Below, piece by piece: positions 26,220-35,760 of a stretch of DNA of 43,649 nucleotides. Position 1 is the stretch's first letter. Each line of letters starts with the position of its first letter. The notes under the pieces are model-generated. The model was given only the letters and a program-made list of their open reading frames with translations. It had not been told where the DNA came from and did not search any database. Where the stretch lies: the NCBI GenBank assembly GCA_019423635.1, contig JAHZBA010000023.1:1-43649 (forward strand), written 5' to 3'. Source of the stretch: Clostridiales bacterium (GTDB lineage Bacteria; Bacillota; Clostridia; Oscillospirales; Oscillospiraceae). The translations under genes were made by a program, and so were the position numbers.

Positions 26220-26606
26220 TTATGTTTGAGATGCCCGGTACAGGAAGGTGGCGGTCTGGCCCCGGGTGCAGGCGGCGTCGGGAGAGAACGTCGTGCCGTC
26301 GCCGGTGCCGGTGATGACGCCCTGCTCCACAGCCCAGGCAGTGGCGTTCATCAGCTCCTCACTGCTGCCCACATCGGTGAAGGTCTTCTCACGCTCTGCC
26401 ACGGGGCCGCCAGCATCCATCCACATGAAAATCACAGCCGTCTTGCGCGTGCAGGGAGCGCTGAGGTCCATGCTGTCAGAGACCATATCCTTCTCCAGAG
26501 CCCATTTGGCCGCACGCTCGGCGTCCGCTGCGCCTTTTGCCGCACCGGGCTTGCCGTTGGCGCGCCACAGGAAGGTCAGAATGTACCAATCGGCGGCAGC
26601 ACGCGT
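26220..26606 (-). pseudogene. C-terminal remnant of an SLH-domain surface protein
   Basis: About 128 codons encode two S-layer-homology repeats (TRAAADWYILTFLWRANGKP; FTDVGSSEELMNATAWAVEQ with GVITGTGDGTTFSPDAACTR), ending RASQT. Upstream the frame meets a stop at 26637 with no start or signal peptide, so this is the broken tail of a larger cell-wall protein. The best internal Met is at 26486 and would leave a partial domain. Confidence 0.7.
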
Positions 26607-26781
26607 CTGGCGAGAAAATTTTCCGGCCGGACTGCGTCAAAAACGCTTGAAATCCGCCAGGCTTTCTGCGCGTTTCTCCCTTGCGGGCCCCCAAATTTTT
26701 TCGCCCATACACGCGCTTCACCATTGGTACAGCTTCTGAAAACAGGAGGCCGCACGCAGGTCCCGGCGGCTTCCCGCGGCC

Positions 26782-28062
<1,281 letters not shown>

Positions 28063-28169
28063 GAACTTCTCCGATCTCTACGATTCCTGTTTCGAGAGGC
28101 AGGCATCATAGGTTTTAATTGAATGGGTCTCCCCGGTGGAGAGGACGCGCAGGGGGATTGGCCGCGCCC

Positions 28170-29032
28170 TTACGCATCCGGCTCCCCCGCAAACAGCGCC
28201 TCGAACCGCTCCCAGGTCTCCTGGCTCATTTTCCGCACGAAGCCGCTGAGGGACCTGGGCGTGGCCAGCCCCTCCGGGTTCAGCAGCAGAGGTTTTTCCC
28301 GGGACCTGGACGGGCCGAACCGCAGGGACGGCAGGCATTCCACCGGCAGGGGCCGGGGACGGATGGCGCTGCCCCGCCCGCTGGCCGCCAGCTCCGCGCA
28401 GCAGGTCTGGGGCTCCTGGTGGCGCTTATGGGGCTTGTCTATATAATGTGCCTGGGTGAAGATCTTATAGCAATCCACGAAAATACTGCGAAAAGTTCAG
28501 CGGTCCGGAAATCGCACGGCCGCGTTGTCGTCCTTGACGGGCGCCGGCCCGCCTGCGTCCTCCGCCTTGCCCTGCAATCCCCGTCCTCGCTTCCTTTTTC
28601 CGCATTATTTCCGTGGATTGCTATAGTCAGGCCCGCGGGCAGTTCCTCCCGCCGCTCCAGCCGGGTTCCGTCGGACAGGGCAAAGACGGAATGCGAGAAA
28701 TCCAGCGCCCTGCCGTCCAGCAGGTTCTCCCCGCCCCGCCCGGTGCGCTCCAGGGCCATGCCCTGGGGCACCAGGGCCCCGGCGGGACGGCCCACCTCCC
28801 GCATCAGGTACTCCAGCGCGGGCTCGATCCGCTCCACCTCCAGCCGGGCCATGGCGCAGAGGGTCCCGTCCTGGATGGAGGCCGGATAGAGGATGTCCCC
28901 CGGCCGCACGGCGGCGAGGGAGGGCATTTTCGTATGGGGTCCGCCGTAGATCACGGACAGGGGCCCCCGGTCCCCGGCCCGCTCCAGGGTCCGGACGTGC
29001 TCCTTGGACCAGAAGGTGAGATAGCCCGCCAT
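28170..29032 (-). pseudogene. Hypothetical protein gene (234 codons) broken by a MITE
   Basis: The N-terminal 136 codons (MAGYLTFWSKEHVRTLERAG ... LPAGLT) end at 28625; the C-terminal 98 codons (KIFTQAHYIDKPHKRHQEPQ ... LFAGEPDA) run from 28463 to the stop at 28170. Removing the element at 28468-28623 with one TA copy joins them exactly in frame. As it stands, translation runs into the element and stops at 28439 with a foreign tail. The N-terminal half (GDILYPASIQDGTLCAMARL) faintly resembles PUA/ASCH-like folds. No family named. It lies between yezG-like and obgE genes. Confidence 0.8.
28468..28623. mobile_element. 156-bp MITE with TA target duplication
   Basis: Ends TAGCAATCCACGAAAATA and, inverted, TAGCAATCCACGGAAATAAT; the similarity continues for about 28 bases with few mismatches. 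Flanked by TA on both sides (28466-28467 and 28624-28625), the duplication left by Tc1/mariner-IS630-type transposases. No ORF inside, so it is non-autonomous. Confidence 0.87.
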
Positions 29033-29044
29033 CGTAAGCTCCTT

Positions 29045-29584
29045 TCAGCCGCGTTCCAGCTGCTCGTCCAGCAGCTTCCTCATCCAGCTCCCCTCCTCGG
29101 GGAGATAACCGAAGGTCTGATAGGCCCAGAGCACCTCCCGGTCCGGCTGGCCGTCGCTTTTGGCGTGGACGGTGTCGTAGTTGAAGTGCATATTGAACTT
29201 CCCGGACCGCTCCAGGGTCATGGTCAGCTGCTCCCAGGGCTTGTGTCCGCTCTCCAGGAAGCAGTGATAGATCTCCAGCAGGATGTCGTTCAGCTTCTTC
29301 CACTGCTCCAGATACGCCTCTTTGGAGACCCCGTAGACCCTGGGAAAATTGCTGGAGCGCACGTAGTTCCCACTCCCGGCCTCCCGGATGTAGAACACGG
29401 AGGAATAGCTGGCCTCCTCCGGCTCCACCTCGCCCAGGAAATAGAGCACGTCCCATTCCACAGGCGTCATGGCGGCGATCTGCCGGACCAGCTTGGGATA
29501 GAGCGGCGACAGCTGTTCCTCCAGCGGGGACTTCTCCCGGGGCGGAGGCGGGGCGGTCTTCTTGAATCTGTCAAAGAGTCCCAT
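29045..29584 (-). CDS. YezG/DUF600-family immunity-like protein
   Basis: 179 aa from the ATG at 29584. The C-terminal half (WEQLTMTLERSGKFNMHFNY, then a Trp-containing end EVLWAYQTFGYLPEE) matches the DUF600/YezG family, known as antitoxins of LXG toxins such as B. subtilis YeeF. No toxin gene is visible here, so it is an orphan immunity gene or a domestic homologue. Inserted in the ribosomal operon between rpmA and the broken gene. Confidence 0.75.
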   Translation of the reverse strand: MGLFDRFKKTAPPPPREKSPLEEQLSPLYPKLVRQIAAMTPVEWDVLYFLGEVEPEEASYSSVFYIREAGSGNYVRSSNFPRVYGVSKEAYLEQWKKLNDILLEIYHCFLESGHKPWEQLTMTLERSGKFNMHFNYDTVHAKSDGQPDREVLWAYQTFGYLPEEGSWMRKLLDEQLERG

Positions 29585-29667
29585 GGTCGATTCCTCGCTT
29601 TCCTGGCGTTTCAAACAGGGACCGGAAAAAGGAGGCCCGGACCTGCCGTCCGGGCCTCCTGCGGTTC

Positions 29668-29949
29668 TTACTCAGCCTCGTAAACAGAGACCTGCTTGCG
29701 ATCCTTGCCCTTGCGCTCAAAGCGCACGGTGCCGCTGGCAGTGGCATACAGCGTGTCGTCGCTGCCAATGCCAACGTTCAGGCCGGGATGGATGTGGGTG
29801 CCGCGCTGGCGCACCAGGATGTTGCCGGCCTTGACGAACTGTCCGTCGGCCCGCTTGGGACCCAGGCGCTTGGACTCGGAATCACGGCCGTTCTTGGTGG
29901 AGCCGCCGCCCTTCTTGTGGGCGAAGAACTGAAGACCAATGCAAATCAT
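29668..29949 (-). CDS. rpmA: Ribosomal protein bL27 with cleavable N-terminal extension
   Basis: 93 aa from the ATG at 29949 (GGATGG nine bases before; the ATG at 29961 has no room for a ribosome site). The opening ICIGLQFFAHKKGGG carries the Firmicute prepeptide, removed by Prp after FF so that AHKKG reaches the peptidyl-transferase centre. The rest (STKNGRDSESKRLG, GNILVRQRGTHIHPG) is standard L27. Confidence 0.97.
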   Translation of the reverse strand: MICIGLQFFAHKKGGGSTKNGRDSESKRLGPKRADGQFVKAGNILVRQRGTHIHPGLNVGIGSDDTLYATASGTVRFERKGKDRKQVSVYEAE

Positions 29950-29985
29950 GATAGGGACCATCCTTTCTTTTAGAATGGGAAGGGC

Positions 29986-30318
29986 TCACTCGCCCTCCAA
30001 TACTTCAATGTGTTGGGGGAACTCGTCGTGGAGCTGGGAGAGATAGACCATCAGCCCCGCCAGAAGCGCCTGACAGGCGCTCTCCGCCGTAGGCCCGAGA
30101 CTGCCGGGCAGGCGGAAGGAAATCGCCGCGTCCTGAGACCGCACCCTGACCGAGGCCGCCAGGCCCAGCACGTCGTTGACGGTGGCCTCCACCAGGCGGA
30201 CGGCACTGGTGACGGCGGCACAGACGATGTCCTCTCCCTCCGGGGCGTAGCCGCTGTGTCCCGCGGCGTCAAAGCCGGTGATCCGGCCCCGCTCCGTGCG
30301 GAATGTCACCGTGGTCAT
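29986..30318 (-). CDS. prp: Ribosomal-processing cysteine protease Prp
   Basis: 110 aa. Catalytic H21 and C33 in GHSGYAPEGEDIVCAAVT. It cleaves the N-terminal extension of L27, whose gene is immediately downstream. Encoded between rplU (3 bp away) and rpmA, the conserved Firmicute order. Confidence 0.95.
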   Translation of the reverse strand: MTTVTFRTERGRITGFDAAGHSGYAPEGEDIVCAAVTSAVRLVEATVNDVLGLAASVRVRSQDAAISFRLPGSLGPTAESACQALLAGLMVYLSQLHDEFPQHIEVLEGE

Positions 30319-30321
30319 GCC

Positions 30322-30633
30322 TTAGACGCTGATCTTGCCGATCTCGACCTTGGTGTAGGGCTGACGGTGACCCTGACGCTTGCGGTAGCCCTTCTTGGGA
30401 TTGTACTTGAAGATCCGGATCTTCTTGCCCTTGCCGTTCTTGACGACCGTGGCCTCCACGGAGGCCCCCGCCACCACGGGCGTGCCGAAGGTGGCCTTGT
30501 CCCCGTCGATGACGGCCAGAACCTGGTCGAACTTCACGGTGTCGCCGGCTTCCTGGTCCAGCTTCTCGATGTAGACCACGTCGCCCTCGGCCACCTTGTA
30601 CTGCTTGCCGCCGGTTACGATGATTGCGTTCAT
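30322..30633 (-). CDS. rplU: Ribosomal protein bL21
   Basis: 103 aa from the ATG at 30633 (GGAG upstream). Opens NAIIVTGGKQYKVAEGD and contains KIRIFKYNPKKGYRKRQGHR, the L21 signature region that binds 23S rRNA. First gene of the rplU-prp-rpmA operon. Confidence 0.97.
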   Translation of the reverse strand: MNAIIVTGGKQYKVAEGDVVYIEKLDQEAGDTVKFDQVLAVIDGDKATFGTPVVAGASVEATVVKNGKGKKIRIFKYNPKKGYRKRQGHRQPYTKVEIGKISV

Positions 30634-30712
30634 GCTTGTTTCAACTCCTTCATATCGGGCTCGCTGTCGGGGGTGGTCCCGCAGGACACTTGCTGACCCA
30701 TTCAAAGCGGCC
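30634..30712 (-). promoter_or_regulatory. Probable L21 leader RNA
   Basis: The roughly 79-base 5' leader between promoter and rplU can fold (GTGTCCTGCGGGAC hairpin, then ACCACCCCCGACAGCG) much like the L21 autoregulatory leaders of Firmicutes. Assigned by position and partial resemblance only. Confidence 0.5.
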
Positions 30713-30717
30713 TGTAA

Positions 30718-30746
30718 AGTATATCAGGAACGCCCCGGCTTGTCAA
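30718..30746 (-). promoter_or_regulatory. rplU operon promoter
   Basis: Minus strand TTGACA (30741-30746), 17-bp spacer, TATACT (30718-30723): near-perfect consensus. The -10/-35 lie inside the last codons of the small upstream gene. Confidence 0.85.
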
Positions 30747-30954
30747 CGGCTTTTTCCTGAAAAATGGGAAATTCTCCGGGAACCGGGGCGATTTCCGCCC
30801 CGCCGGTCTCCGCCGTCCTGGGCACCAGCGACAGCGGCGGCCCCTCCTCCTGCAAATACAGCTCCTCACATTTTTGCTGTGCCTCGGTCAAAATGCGGAT
30901 GGCCCGTTCGGTGTCCCGCATCAGTGTCAAATACATCTCTTTCCAGTCCGCCAT
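30724..30954 (-). CDS. Hypothetical 76-aa protein
   Basis: Starts at the ATG at 30954 (MADWKEMYLTLMRDTERAIR), an amphipathic helix followed by ILTEAQQKCEELYLQEEGPP and a disordered, Pro/Glu-rich tail. A weak GGGGTGGGA site precedes the ATG and a good promoter lies at 30987-31016, which is the main reason to accept it. The N-terminal part resembles small coiled-coil proteins of Clostridia; no function known. Confidence 0.65.
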   Translation of the reverse strand: MADWKEMYLTLMRDTERAIRILTEAQQKCEELYLQEEGPPLSLVPRTAETGGAEIAPVPGEFPIFQEKAVDKPGRS

Positions 30955-30986
30955 AGCAGCATCCCACCCCAATATAATATTTAGAG

Positions 30987-31016
30987 ATTATACAATCTTG
31001 AGGTGTAGTATGTAAA
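30987..31016 (-). promoter_or_regulatory. Promoter of the 76-aa protein gene
   Basis: Minus strand TTTACA (31011-31016), 18-bp spacer, TATAAT (30987-30992). Confidence 0.6.
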
Positions 31017-31071
31017 GAGGTAAATTTCCATATTATCTAATTAAAATATTAGATGATGGGGAAATGGTGTT

Positions 31072-31305
31072 ATGATTCGCTTTAATATCCTGCCGCTTCT
31101 GGAGAGTCGGGGAAGGACCCGGTACTGGCTGGCCAAGCAGATGGGAATGAGCCACCAAAACCTGACGAAGCTGGTGAACAACCGCACCAGGTCCGTACGG
31201 CTGGAGACGCTGGAGATCCTGTGCCAGGTGCTGGAGTGCACGCCCAACGACCTCTTTCTCATCGACCTGGACCGGCCGGAGGGACAGGGGGAGGAACGGA
31301 AGTAA
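31072..31305 (+). CDS. XRE-family helix-turn-helix regulator
   Basis: 77 aa, a single Cro/CI-type domain (LAKQMGMSHQNLTKLVNNRT, then LETLEILCQVLECTPNDLF). Such stand-alone domains bind DNA as dimers, often regulating their own region. The ribosome site is weak (GATGGGG). Divergent from the 76-aa gene, with a shared AT-rich 117-bp gap that is its likely target. Confidence 0.88.
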   Translation: MIRFNILPLLESRGRTRYWLAKQMGMSHQNLTKLVNNRTRSVRLETLEILCQVLECTPNDLFLIDLDRPEGQGEERK

Positions 31306-31310
31306 AGGGA

Positions 31311-31340
31311 AGCGGGCTCCGGGAAATCCCGGAGCCCGCT
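31311..31340. terminator. Convergent terminator, XRE gene / luxS
   Basis: AGCGGGCTCCGGGA-AA-TCCCGGAGCCCGCT, perfect 14-bp arms. Confidence 0.7.
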
Positions 31341-31372
31341 GGCTGTTTATGGTCTTGCCGCCTGGGGGACGC

Positions 31373-31837
31373 TTACGCCTCGTAGTCCAGCTTTTCTACC
31401 GTCCAGTCCTTGATAACGCCGGCATAGTAGGCGCAGATGTTCTTGCAGGCCTCCATGTCCAGGCTGCGGTAGTTGCCGCACTCCGCCGGATGGCAGCCGG
31501 GCATCTCGCCCTCGTAGACCGCGGAGGCGTTGAAGACCTCCTTCAAGAGCTCGATGGCCTCGGCGCAGGACATGAGCTTTTCATTGAAGAGGAAATAGAA
31601 GCCGGTCTGGCAGCCCATGGGCCCGAAATAGACGACGGCGTCGCCGTGGCTGGAGTTGCGCAGAAGCGTGGCCACCAGGTGCTCCAGGGAGTGGAGCTCG
31701 GAGTTGGTCAGCAGGGGGTCGATGTTGGGGCGGCGAAACCGCAGGTCCAACGTGACCACATCCCCGTCCCGGCGGGAGAGATACAGCCCGGGGAGCAGCC
31801 TGGTGTGGTCCACGGAGAAGCTGGCAATGCGTTCCAT
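31373..31837 (-). CDS. luxS: S-ribosylhomocysteine lyase LuxS
   Basis: 154 aa, normal length. Metal ligands H49 and H53 in HSLEH, with catalytic E52, and C120 in PAECGNY; catalytic C76 in GPMGCQTGFY. Splits S-ribosylhomocysteine into homocysteine and DPD, precursor of AI-2. Starts 2 bp after the mtnN stop, the enzyme that makes its substrate. Confidence 0.97.
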   Translation of the reverse strand: MERIASFSVDHTRLLPGLYLSRRDGDVVTLDLRFRRPNIDPLLTNSELHSLEHLVATLLRNSSHGDAVVYFGPMGCQTGFYFLFNEKLMSCAEAIELLKEVFNASAVYEGEMPGCHPAECGNYRSLDMEACKNICAYYAGVIKDWTVEKLDYEA

Positions 31838-31839
31838 AG

Positions 31840-32529
31840 TTAAGATTCCTCCTGTAATTTTTTTGCAAGGGGCAGGATCACCCTGCCCAGGGCCTCCAGG
31901 GCCCGGGGGAAGTCAAAGTATTCCTCCGCCTGGGCGGCCCGGTCCCGGAACAGGTGGTCGGAGACGGACTTCACGGAGACGAAGCGCACGCCGTTGCGCA
32001 GGCACACCTGGGCGATGGCGCAGCCCTCCATCTCCACCAGCAGGGGGGAGAAGGTGTCGCGAATCCACTCCGCCCGGGGGCTGCCCACGGCGAACCAGTC
32101 GCCGGTGGCCACCCGGCCGGTGACGGCGGCGACGCCCAGCTCCTCCAGGAGCGAGACGCAGCGCTCCGGTTCCCAGACGGGGAACTCCACCCGGTTTACC
32201 GTGGAGACCAGGCCGATGGGGTCCCCCACGGCGGTGGTGTCCACGTCGTGCTGGAGAAATTCCGACGCCACCACCAGGGACCCGGCGGGCAGGTCGGAGG
32301 TACACCCGGCCACGCCGGCGTTGAGGATCAGGTCCACGCCGTATTTCAGGCACAGGATCTCCGCGGCCATGGCGGCGTTGACCTTGCTGACGCCGCCGGC
32401 GCAGGCGATGAGGTCCGGCCCGATCTCATAGAACGGCACGCCGGAGACGGTCTCAAAGGGGACAAGGTCCCTGGCGCCCGGCAGGGCGTGAAGCTCCGCG
32501 GGCATGGCAAACTGCATTCCGATTTTCAT
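31840..32529 (-). CDS. mtnN: 5'-methylthioadenosine / S-adenosylhomocysteine nucleosidase
   Basis: 229 aa. Purine-nucleosidase fold with ILNAGVAGCTSD, the substrate-binding VEMEGCAIAQV and catalytic Asp in VKSVSDH. Hydrolyses MTA and SAH; its product S-ribosylhomocysteine goes to LuxS encoded next. The ATG overlaps the stop of the zinc-ribbon gene by 4 bp. Confidence 0.95.
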   Translation of the reverse strand: MKIGMQFAMPAELHALPGARDLVPFETVSGVPFYEIGPDLIACAGGVSKVNAAMAAEILCLKYGVDLILNAGVAGCTSDLPAGSLVVASEFLQHDVDTTAVGDPIGLVSTVNRVEFPVWEPERCVSLLEELGVAAVTGRVATGDWFAVGSPRAEWIRDTFSPLLVEMEGCAIAQVCLRNGVRFVSVKSVSDHLFRDRAAQAEEYFDFPRALEALGRVILPLAKKLQEES

Positions 32530-32948
32530 GTTGAGGGGTCCTCCTTACGGATGCCCGGCAGCTGTCTGCCGCACACGCCGCAAAATACAAAATCCTCCCG
32601 GAGCTCCGCGCCGCAGTAGGGGCAGAAGCGGTAACTCCCCGCAGGCGGCCGCTCCCTCACCGGGGGCGGCTGGGGGACGTCATAGCCCCGCCGGTCCAGG
32701 GGGTCCGGCTCCTCGCCGTCCTCTGTGATGTCGAACTCGGAAAACCGGGTTTCCCCCGTGGCGTTTTTGAAGTGATAGACCGCCTGCACGATTCCGATGA
32801 GAATGAACAGAATTCCGAAGATGGGGAAAAACGCCGGCGCGCCGGAGGAGGCGGCGATGATGGTCCAGAACACGCCGAAGACGATTCCGATCAGGGACCC
32901 GAACGCCCCCATGGCGGACGGTCCCCGGCCGGGCTTTACACTTTTCAT
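32526..32948 (-). CDS. Membrane protein with C-terminal zinc ribbon
   Basis: 140 aa from the ATG at 32948. Two hydrophobic helices (GAFGSLIGIVFGVFWTII, FFPIFGILFILIGIVQAVYH), a proline-rich linker and a zinc ribbon with CPYC and CGVC pairs (YRFCPYCGAELR; FCGVCGRQLPG). Function unknown. Overlaps mtnN by 4 bp, so it leads the mtnN-luxS transcript. The GGGAGG site is rather far (13 bases), leaving the start slightly uncertain. Confidence 0.78.
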   Translation of the reverse strand: MKSVKPGRGPSAMGAFGSLIGIVFGVFWTIIAASSGAPAFFPIFGILFILIGIVQAVYHFKNATGETRFSEFDITEDGEEPDPLDRRGYDVPQPPPVRERPPAGSYRFCPYCGAELREDFVFCGVCGRQLPGIRKEDPST

Positions 32949-33050
32949 AGAAGAGGGCGCCTCCCTTTGCGGAGCAAAAGATGGGGAAGAGAGCTTGGGG
33001 CGGGCGGGCACCCGCCCCGGACGGCCTCGGCCGGCGCCTGGGGAGGGGAA

Positions 33051-34247
33051 TCAGCCCTTGACCAGCGCCGCCGTGTCCATGGCGATCATCAGCTCCTCGT
33101 TGGTGGGAATCAGCAGCACCTTCACCTGGGAGTCGGCGGCGGAGATGACGGTCTCCTTCCCCCGGACGTTGTTGGCGTCTGCGTCCATCTTCACGCCCAT
33201 GAACTCCAGGCCGCCGGCAATGGCCAGGCGCTGATTGGCGGAGTTCTCGCCCACGCCGGCGGTGAAGATGATGGCGTCCACACCGCCCATGGCCGCGGCA
33301 TAGGCGCCGATGAGCTTCTTCACGCCGTAGTTGAACATGTCAACAGCCAGGCCGGCCCGCTCGTTTCCGCCCTGGAAGGCGTTCTCCAGGTCCCGGAAGT
33401 CGGAGCTGACGCCGGAGACGCCCTGGACGCCGGACTTCTTGTTGAGGACGTTGAGCATTTGGTCGATGTCCATACCGTACTTGTTCATCAGGTACTGGAG
33501 GATGCCCGCGTCCAGGTCGCCGGAGCGGGTGCCCATGGGCAGGCCGGCCAGGGGGGTGAAGCCCATGGAGGTGTCCACGGATTTGCCGCCGTCGATGGCG
33601 GTGACGGAGGAGCCGTTGCCCAGGTGGCAGGAGATGAGCTTGAGCTCCTCGATAGGCTTGCCCAGCATGGCGGCGGCCCGGCCGGCCACGTACTTGTGGG
33701 AGGTGCCGTGGAAGCCGTAGCGCCGGACCTTGTCCTGCTCATAATACTCGTAGGGCAGGGCGTACATGTACGCCTTGGGGGGCATGGTCTGGTGGAAAGC
33801 GGTGTCGAACACGGCCACCATGGGGGTGCCGGGCATGAGGGCCTGGCAGGCCTTGATGCCGATGATGTTGGCGGGGTTGTGGAGGGGCGCCAGGGGGTTG
33901 CACTCCTCGATGGCGGCCATGACCTCGTCCGTCAGCAGGACGGACTTGGCGAACTTCTCGCCGCCGTGCACCACCCGGTGACCCACGGCGTCGATCTCCT
34001 TCATGGAGCCGATGACGCCGTTTTTGGCGTCCACCAGGGCGTCCAGCACCGCCTGGATGGCCTCGGAGTGGGTGGGCATGGCCACGTCCACCGCGTCCAG
34101 GGTCTCCTTGCCCTCGGCCTTGTAGGTGAACTTGCCGTCGATGCCGATGCGCTCGCACAGGCCCTTGGCCAGCAGGACGCCGGTCTCGGGATTCAGCAGC
34201 TGATACTTCAGGGAGGAACTGCCGGCGTTGATGACGAGAATATTCAT
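33051..34247 (-). CDS. ackA: Acetate kinase
   Basis: 398 aa from the ATG at 34247 (GAGGAG upstream), full length. NILVINAGSSSLKYQL is the AckA phosphate-binding signature; VFDTAFHQTMP and HLGNGSS are present. Makes ATP from acetyl phosphate, the main energy-yielding end step of many fermenters. No pta gene adjoins. Confidence 0.97.
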   Translation of the reverse strand: MNILVINAGSSSLKYQLLNPETGVLLAKGLCERIGIDGKFTYKAEGKETLDAVDVAMPTHSEAIQAVLDALVDAKNGVIGSMKEIDAVGHRVVHGGEKFAKSVLLTDEVMAAIEECNPLAPLHNPANIIGIKACQALMPGTPMVAVFDTAFHQTMPPKAYMYALPYEYYEQDKVRRYGFHGTSHKYVAGRAAAMLGKPIEELKLISCHLGNGSSVTAIDGGKSVDTSMGFTPLAGLPMGTRSGDLDAGILQYLMNKYGMDIDQMLNVLNKKSGVQGVSGVSSDFRDLENAFQGGNERAGLAVDMFNYGVKKLIGAYAAAMGGVDAIIFTAGVGENSANQRLAIAGGLEFMGVKMDADANNVRGKETVISAADSQVKVLLIPTNEELMIAMDTAALVKG

Positions 34248-34347
34248 AAGTGTCCATCTCCTCTTTGTGTTTGGGAGGCCCTTGCGGCGCCTCCGGGAAT
34301 GAGATAAAATGTGGTCAGGCATGTCCTGAACAGGGGGTGTCACCCCC

Positions 34348-34375
34348 ATTATACCAGAGATTTTTCCAGAGACAA
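34348..34375 (-). promoter_or_regulatory. ackA promoter
   Basis: Minus strand TTGTCT (34370-34375), 16-bp spacer, TATAAT (34348-34353), followed by a GGGGGTGTCACCCCC hairpin in the early leader. Confidence 0.7.
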
Positions 34376-34428
34376 CCACTATTTTTACCGAAATGTCACT
34401 TTTTTGTCATCGAATCGGGGTGAAAATT

Positions 34429-35637
34429 GTGAAAATTGCAGGTATGGTAATAGAGTACAATCCCCTGCATTCCGGGCACCTGGGGCTGATCGCGGAGATC
34501 CGGCGCCGCCTGGGGGCGGATACCGCCGTGGTGGGGGTGATGAGCGGGAACTTCGTGCAGCGGGGGGACTTTGCCATTGTCCGGCGGCAGGCCCGGGCCA
34601 GGGCCGCCGTGGAGAGCGGCGTGGACCTGGTGCTGGAGCTGCCCCTGCCCTGGGCGGCCGCCTCTGCGGAGCGGTTCGCCGGCGGGGGCGTGCAGGCGCT
34701 GCTGGCCACGGGTCTTGCGACCCACCTGGCCTTTGGCAGCGAGTGCGGCGACGGCGCGGCGCTGCACCGCCTGGCCGCGGCGCTGGCTTCGGAGGCCTTT
34801 CCCGCCCTGCTGCGCTCGGAGCTGGCCGCGGGGGACTCCTTTGCCGCCGCCCGGCAGCGGGCGGCGGAGCGCCTGACCTCCCCGGAGGCCGCGGCGCTGC
34901 TGTCCTCGCCCAACAACAACCTGGGTGTGGAGTACTGCAAGGCCCTGCTGCGCCAGGGCGGGGGGATGGAGGTCCTGACGGTTCCCCGCGCAGGCGCCGC
35001 CCATGACGCGGAGCGCCCGGAGGGGGGAAGCGCCTCCGCCTCCGCCATCCGTTCCCTGCTGCGCGCCGGAAGGCGCCGGGAGGCCCTGGCGCTGATGGCC
35101 CCCGCCATGGCCGCGGCCTACGCGGCGGAGGAGGCGGCGGGCCGGGCCCCGGTGCTGATGGAGACCTGTGAGCGGGCCGTCCTGGCCCGTCTGCGGACCC
35201 TGGAGGAGGCGGACTGGGCCGCCCTGGACCAGGGACATGAGGGCCTGTACCGCCGGCTGCACGACGCCGCCCGGAGGGCCTGTTCCCTGGCCGAGCTGCT
35301 GGAGCGCGCCAGGACGAAGCGCTATCCCCGGGCCCGGCTGCGGCGGATGGTCCTGTGGGCCTACCTGGGCCTGACGCCGGAGGCCCTGCCGGAGCGGATT
35401 CCCTATCTGCGGGTGCTGGCGGCCAACGGCGCCGGCCGGACCCTGCTGGCCAGGATGCGGGAGACGGCCTCCCTTCCGATCCTGACGAAGCCCGCCCATA
35501 TGCGGCGTCTGGGGCCGGAGGCCCGGGCGGTCTGGGATCTGGAGGTCCGGGCCGCGGATCTGTACGCCCTGGCCTATCCCGACCTGTCCGCCGCCGGAGG
35601 CGGCGGGGCCTGGCGGGAGGGGCCCGAGATCCTGTAG
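34429..35637 (+). CDS. tmcAL: tRNA(Met) cytidine acetate ligase TmcAL
   Basis: 402 aa from a GTG at 34429, chosen because family members open K(V/I)xGxIxEYNPxHxGH as here (VKIAGMVIEYNPLHSGH); the GTG at 34420 and the ATG at 34393 are alternatives. HSGH is the nucleotidyltransferase HxGH motif, and VGVMSGNFVQRGD follows. The enzyme uses ATP and acetate to form ac4C34 in elongator tRNA-Met. It is divergent from ackA, a gene that handles the same acetate pool. Confidence 0.9.
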   Translation: MKIAGMVIEYNPLHSGHLGLIAEIRRRLGADTAVVGVMSGNFVQRGDFAIVRRQARARAAVESGVDLVLELPLPWAAASAERFAGGGVQALLATGLATHLAFGSECGDGAALHRLAAALASEAFPALLRSELAAGDSFAAARQRAAERLTSPEAAALLSSPNNNLGVEYCKALLRQGGGMEVLTVPRAGAAHDAERPEGGSASASAIRSLLRAGRRREALALMAPAMAAAYAAEEAAGRAPVLMETCERAVLARLRTLEEADWAALDQGHEGLYRRLHDAARRACSLAELLERARTKRYPRARLRRMVLWAYLGLTPEALPERIPYLRVLAANGAGRTLLARMRETASLPILTKPAHMRRLGPEARAVWDLEVRAADLYALAYPDLSAAGGGGAWREGPEIL

Positions 35638-35760
35638 ACCCCTGGCGCCCCGCGGGGCCCGAGACCCTCCGCCCGAAACCCCGTAGGGGCGATGACCCCA
35701 TCGTCCGCCCGGACGCCCCGCAGAGCCCGAGACCTTCCGCCCCCTGGAAAGGAGCGACTT

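Noticed and set aside
26607..26781. Extension of the SLH gene or a gene upstream of it
   Set aside because: The SLH frame hits a stop at 26637 and other frames (GGFQAFLTQSGRKIF) look like translated intergenic repeat with no start.
28439..28624. C-terminal tail of the 197-codon frame as real protein
   Set aside because: The last 61 codons are read from inside and beyond the MITE; the true C terminus lies beyond it in another frame.
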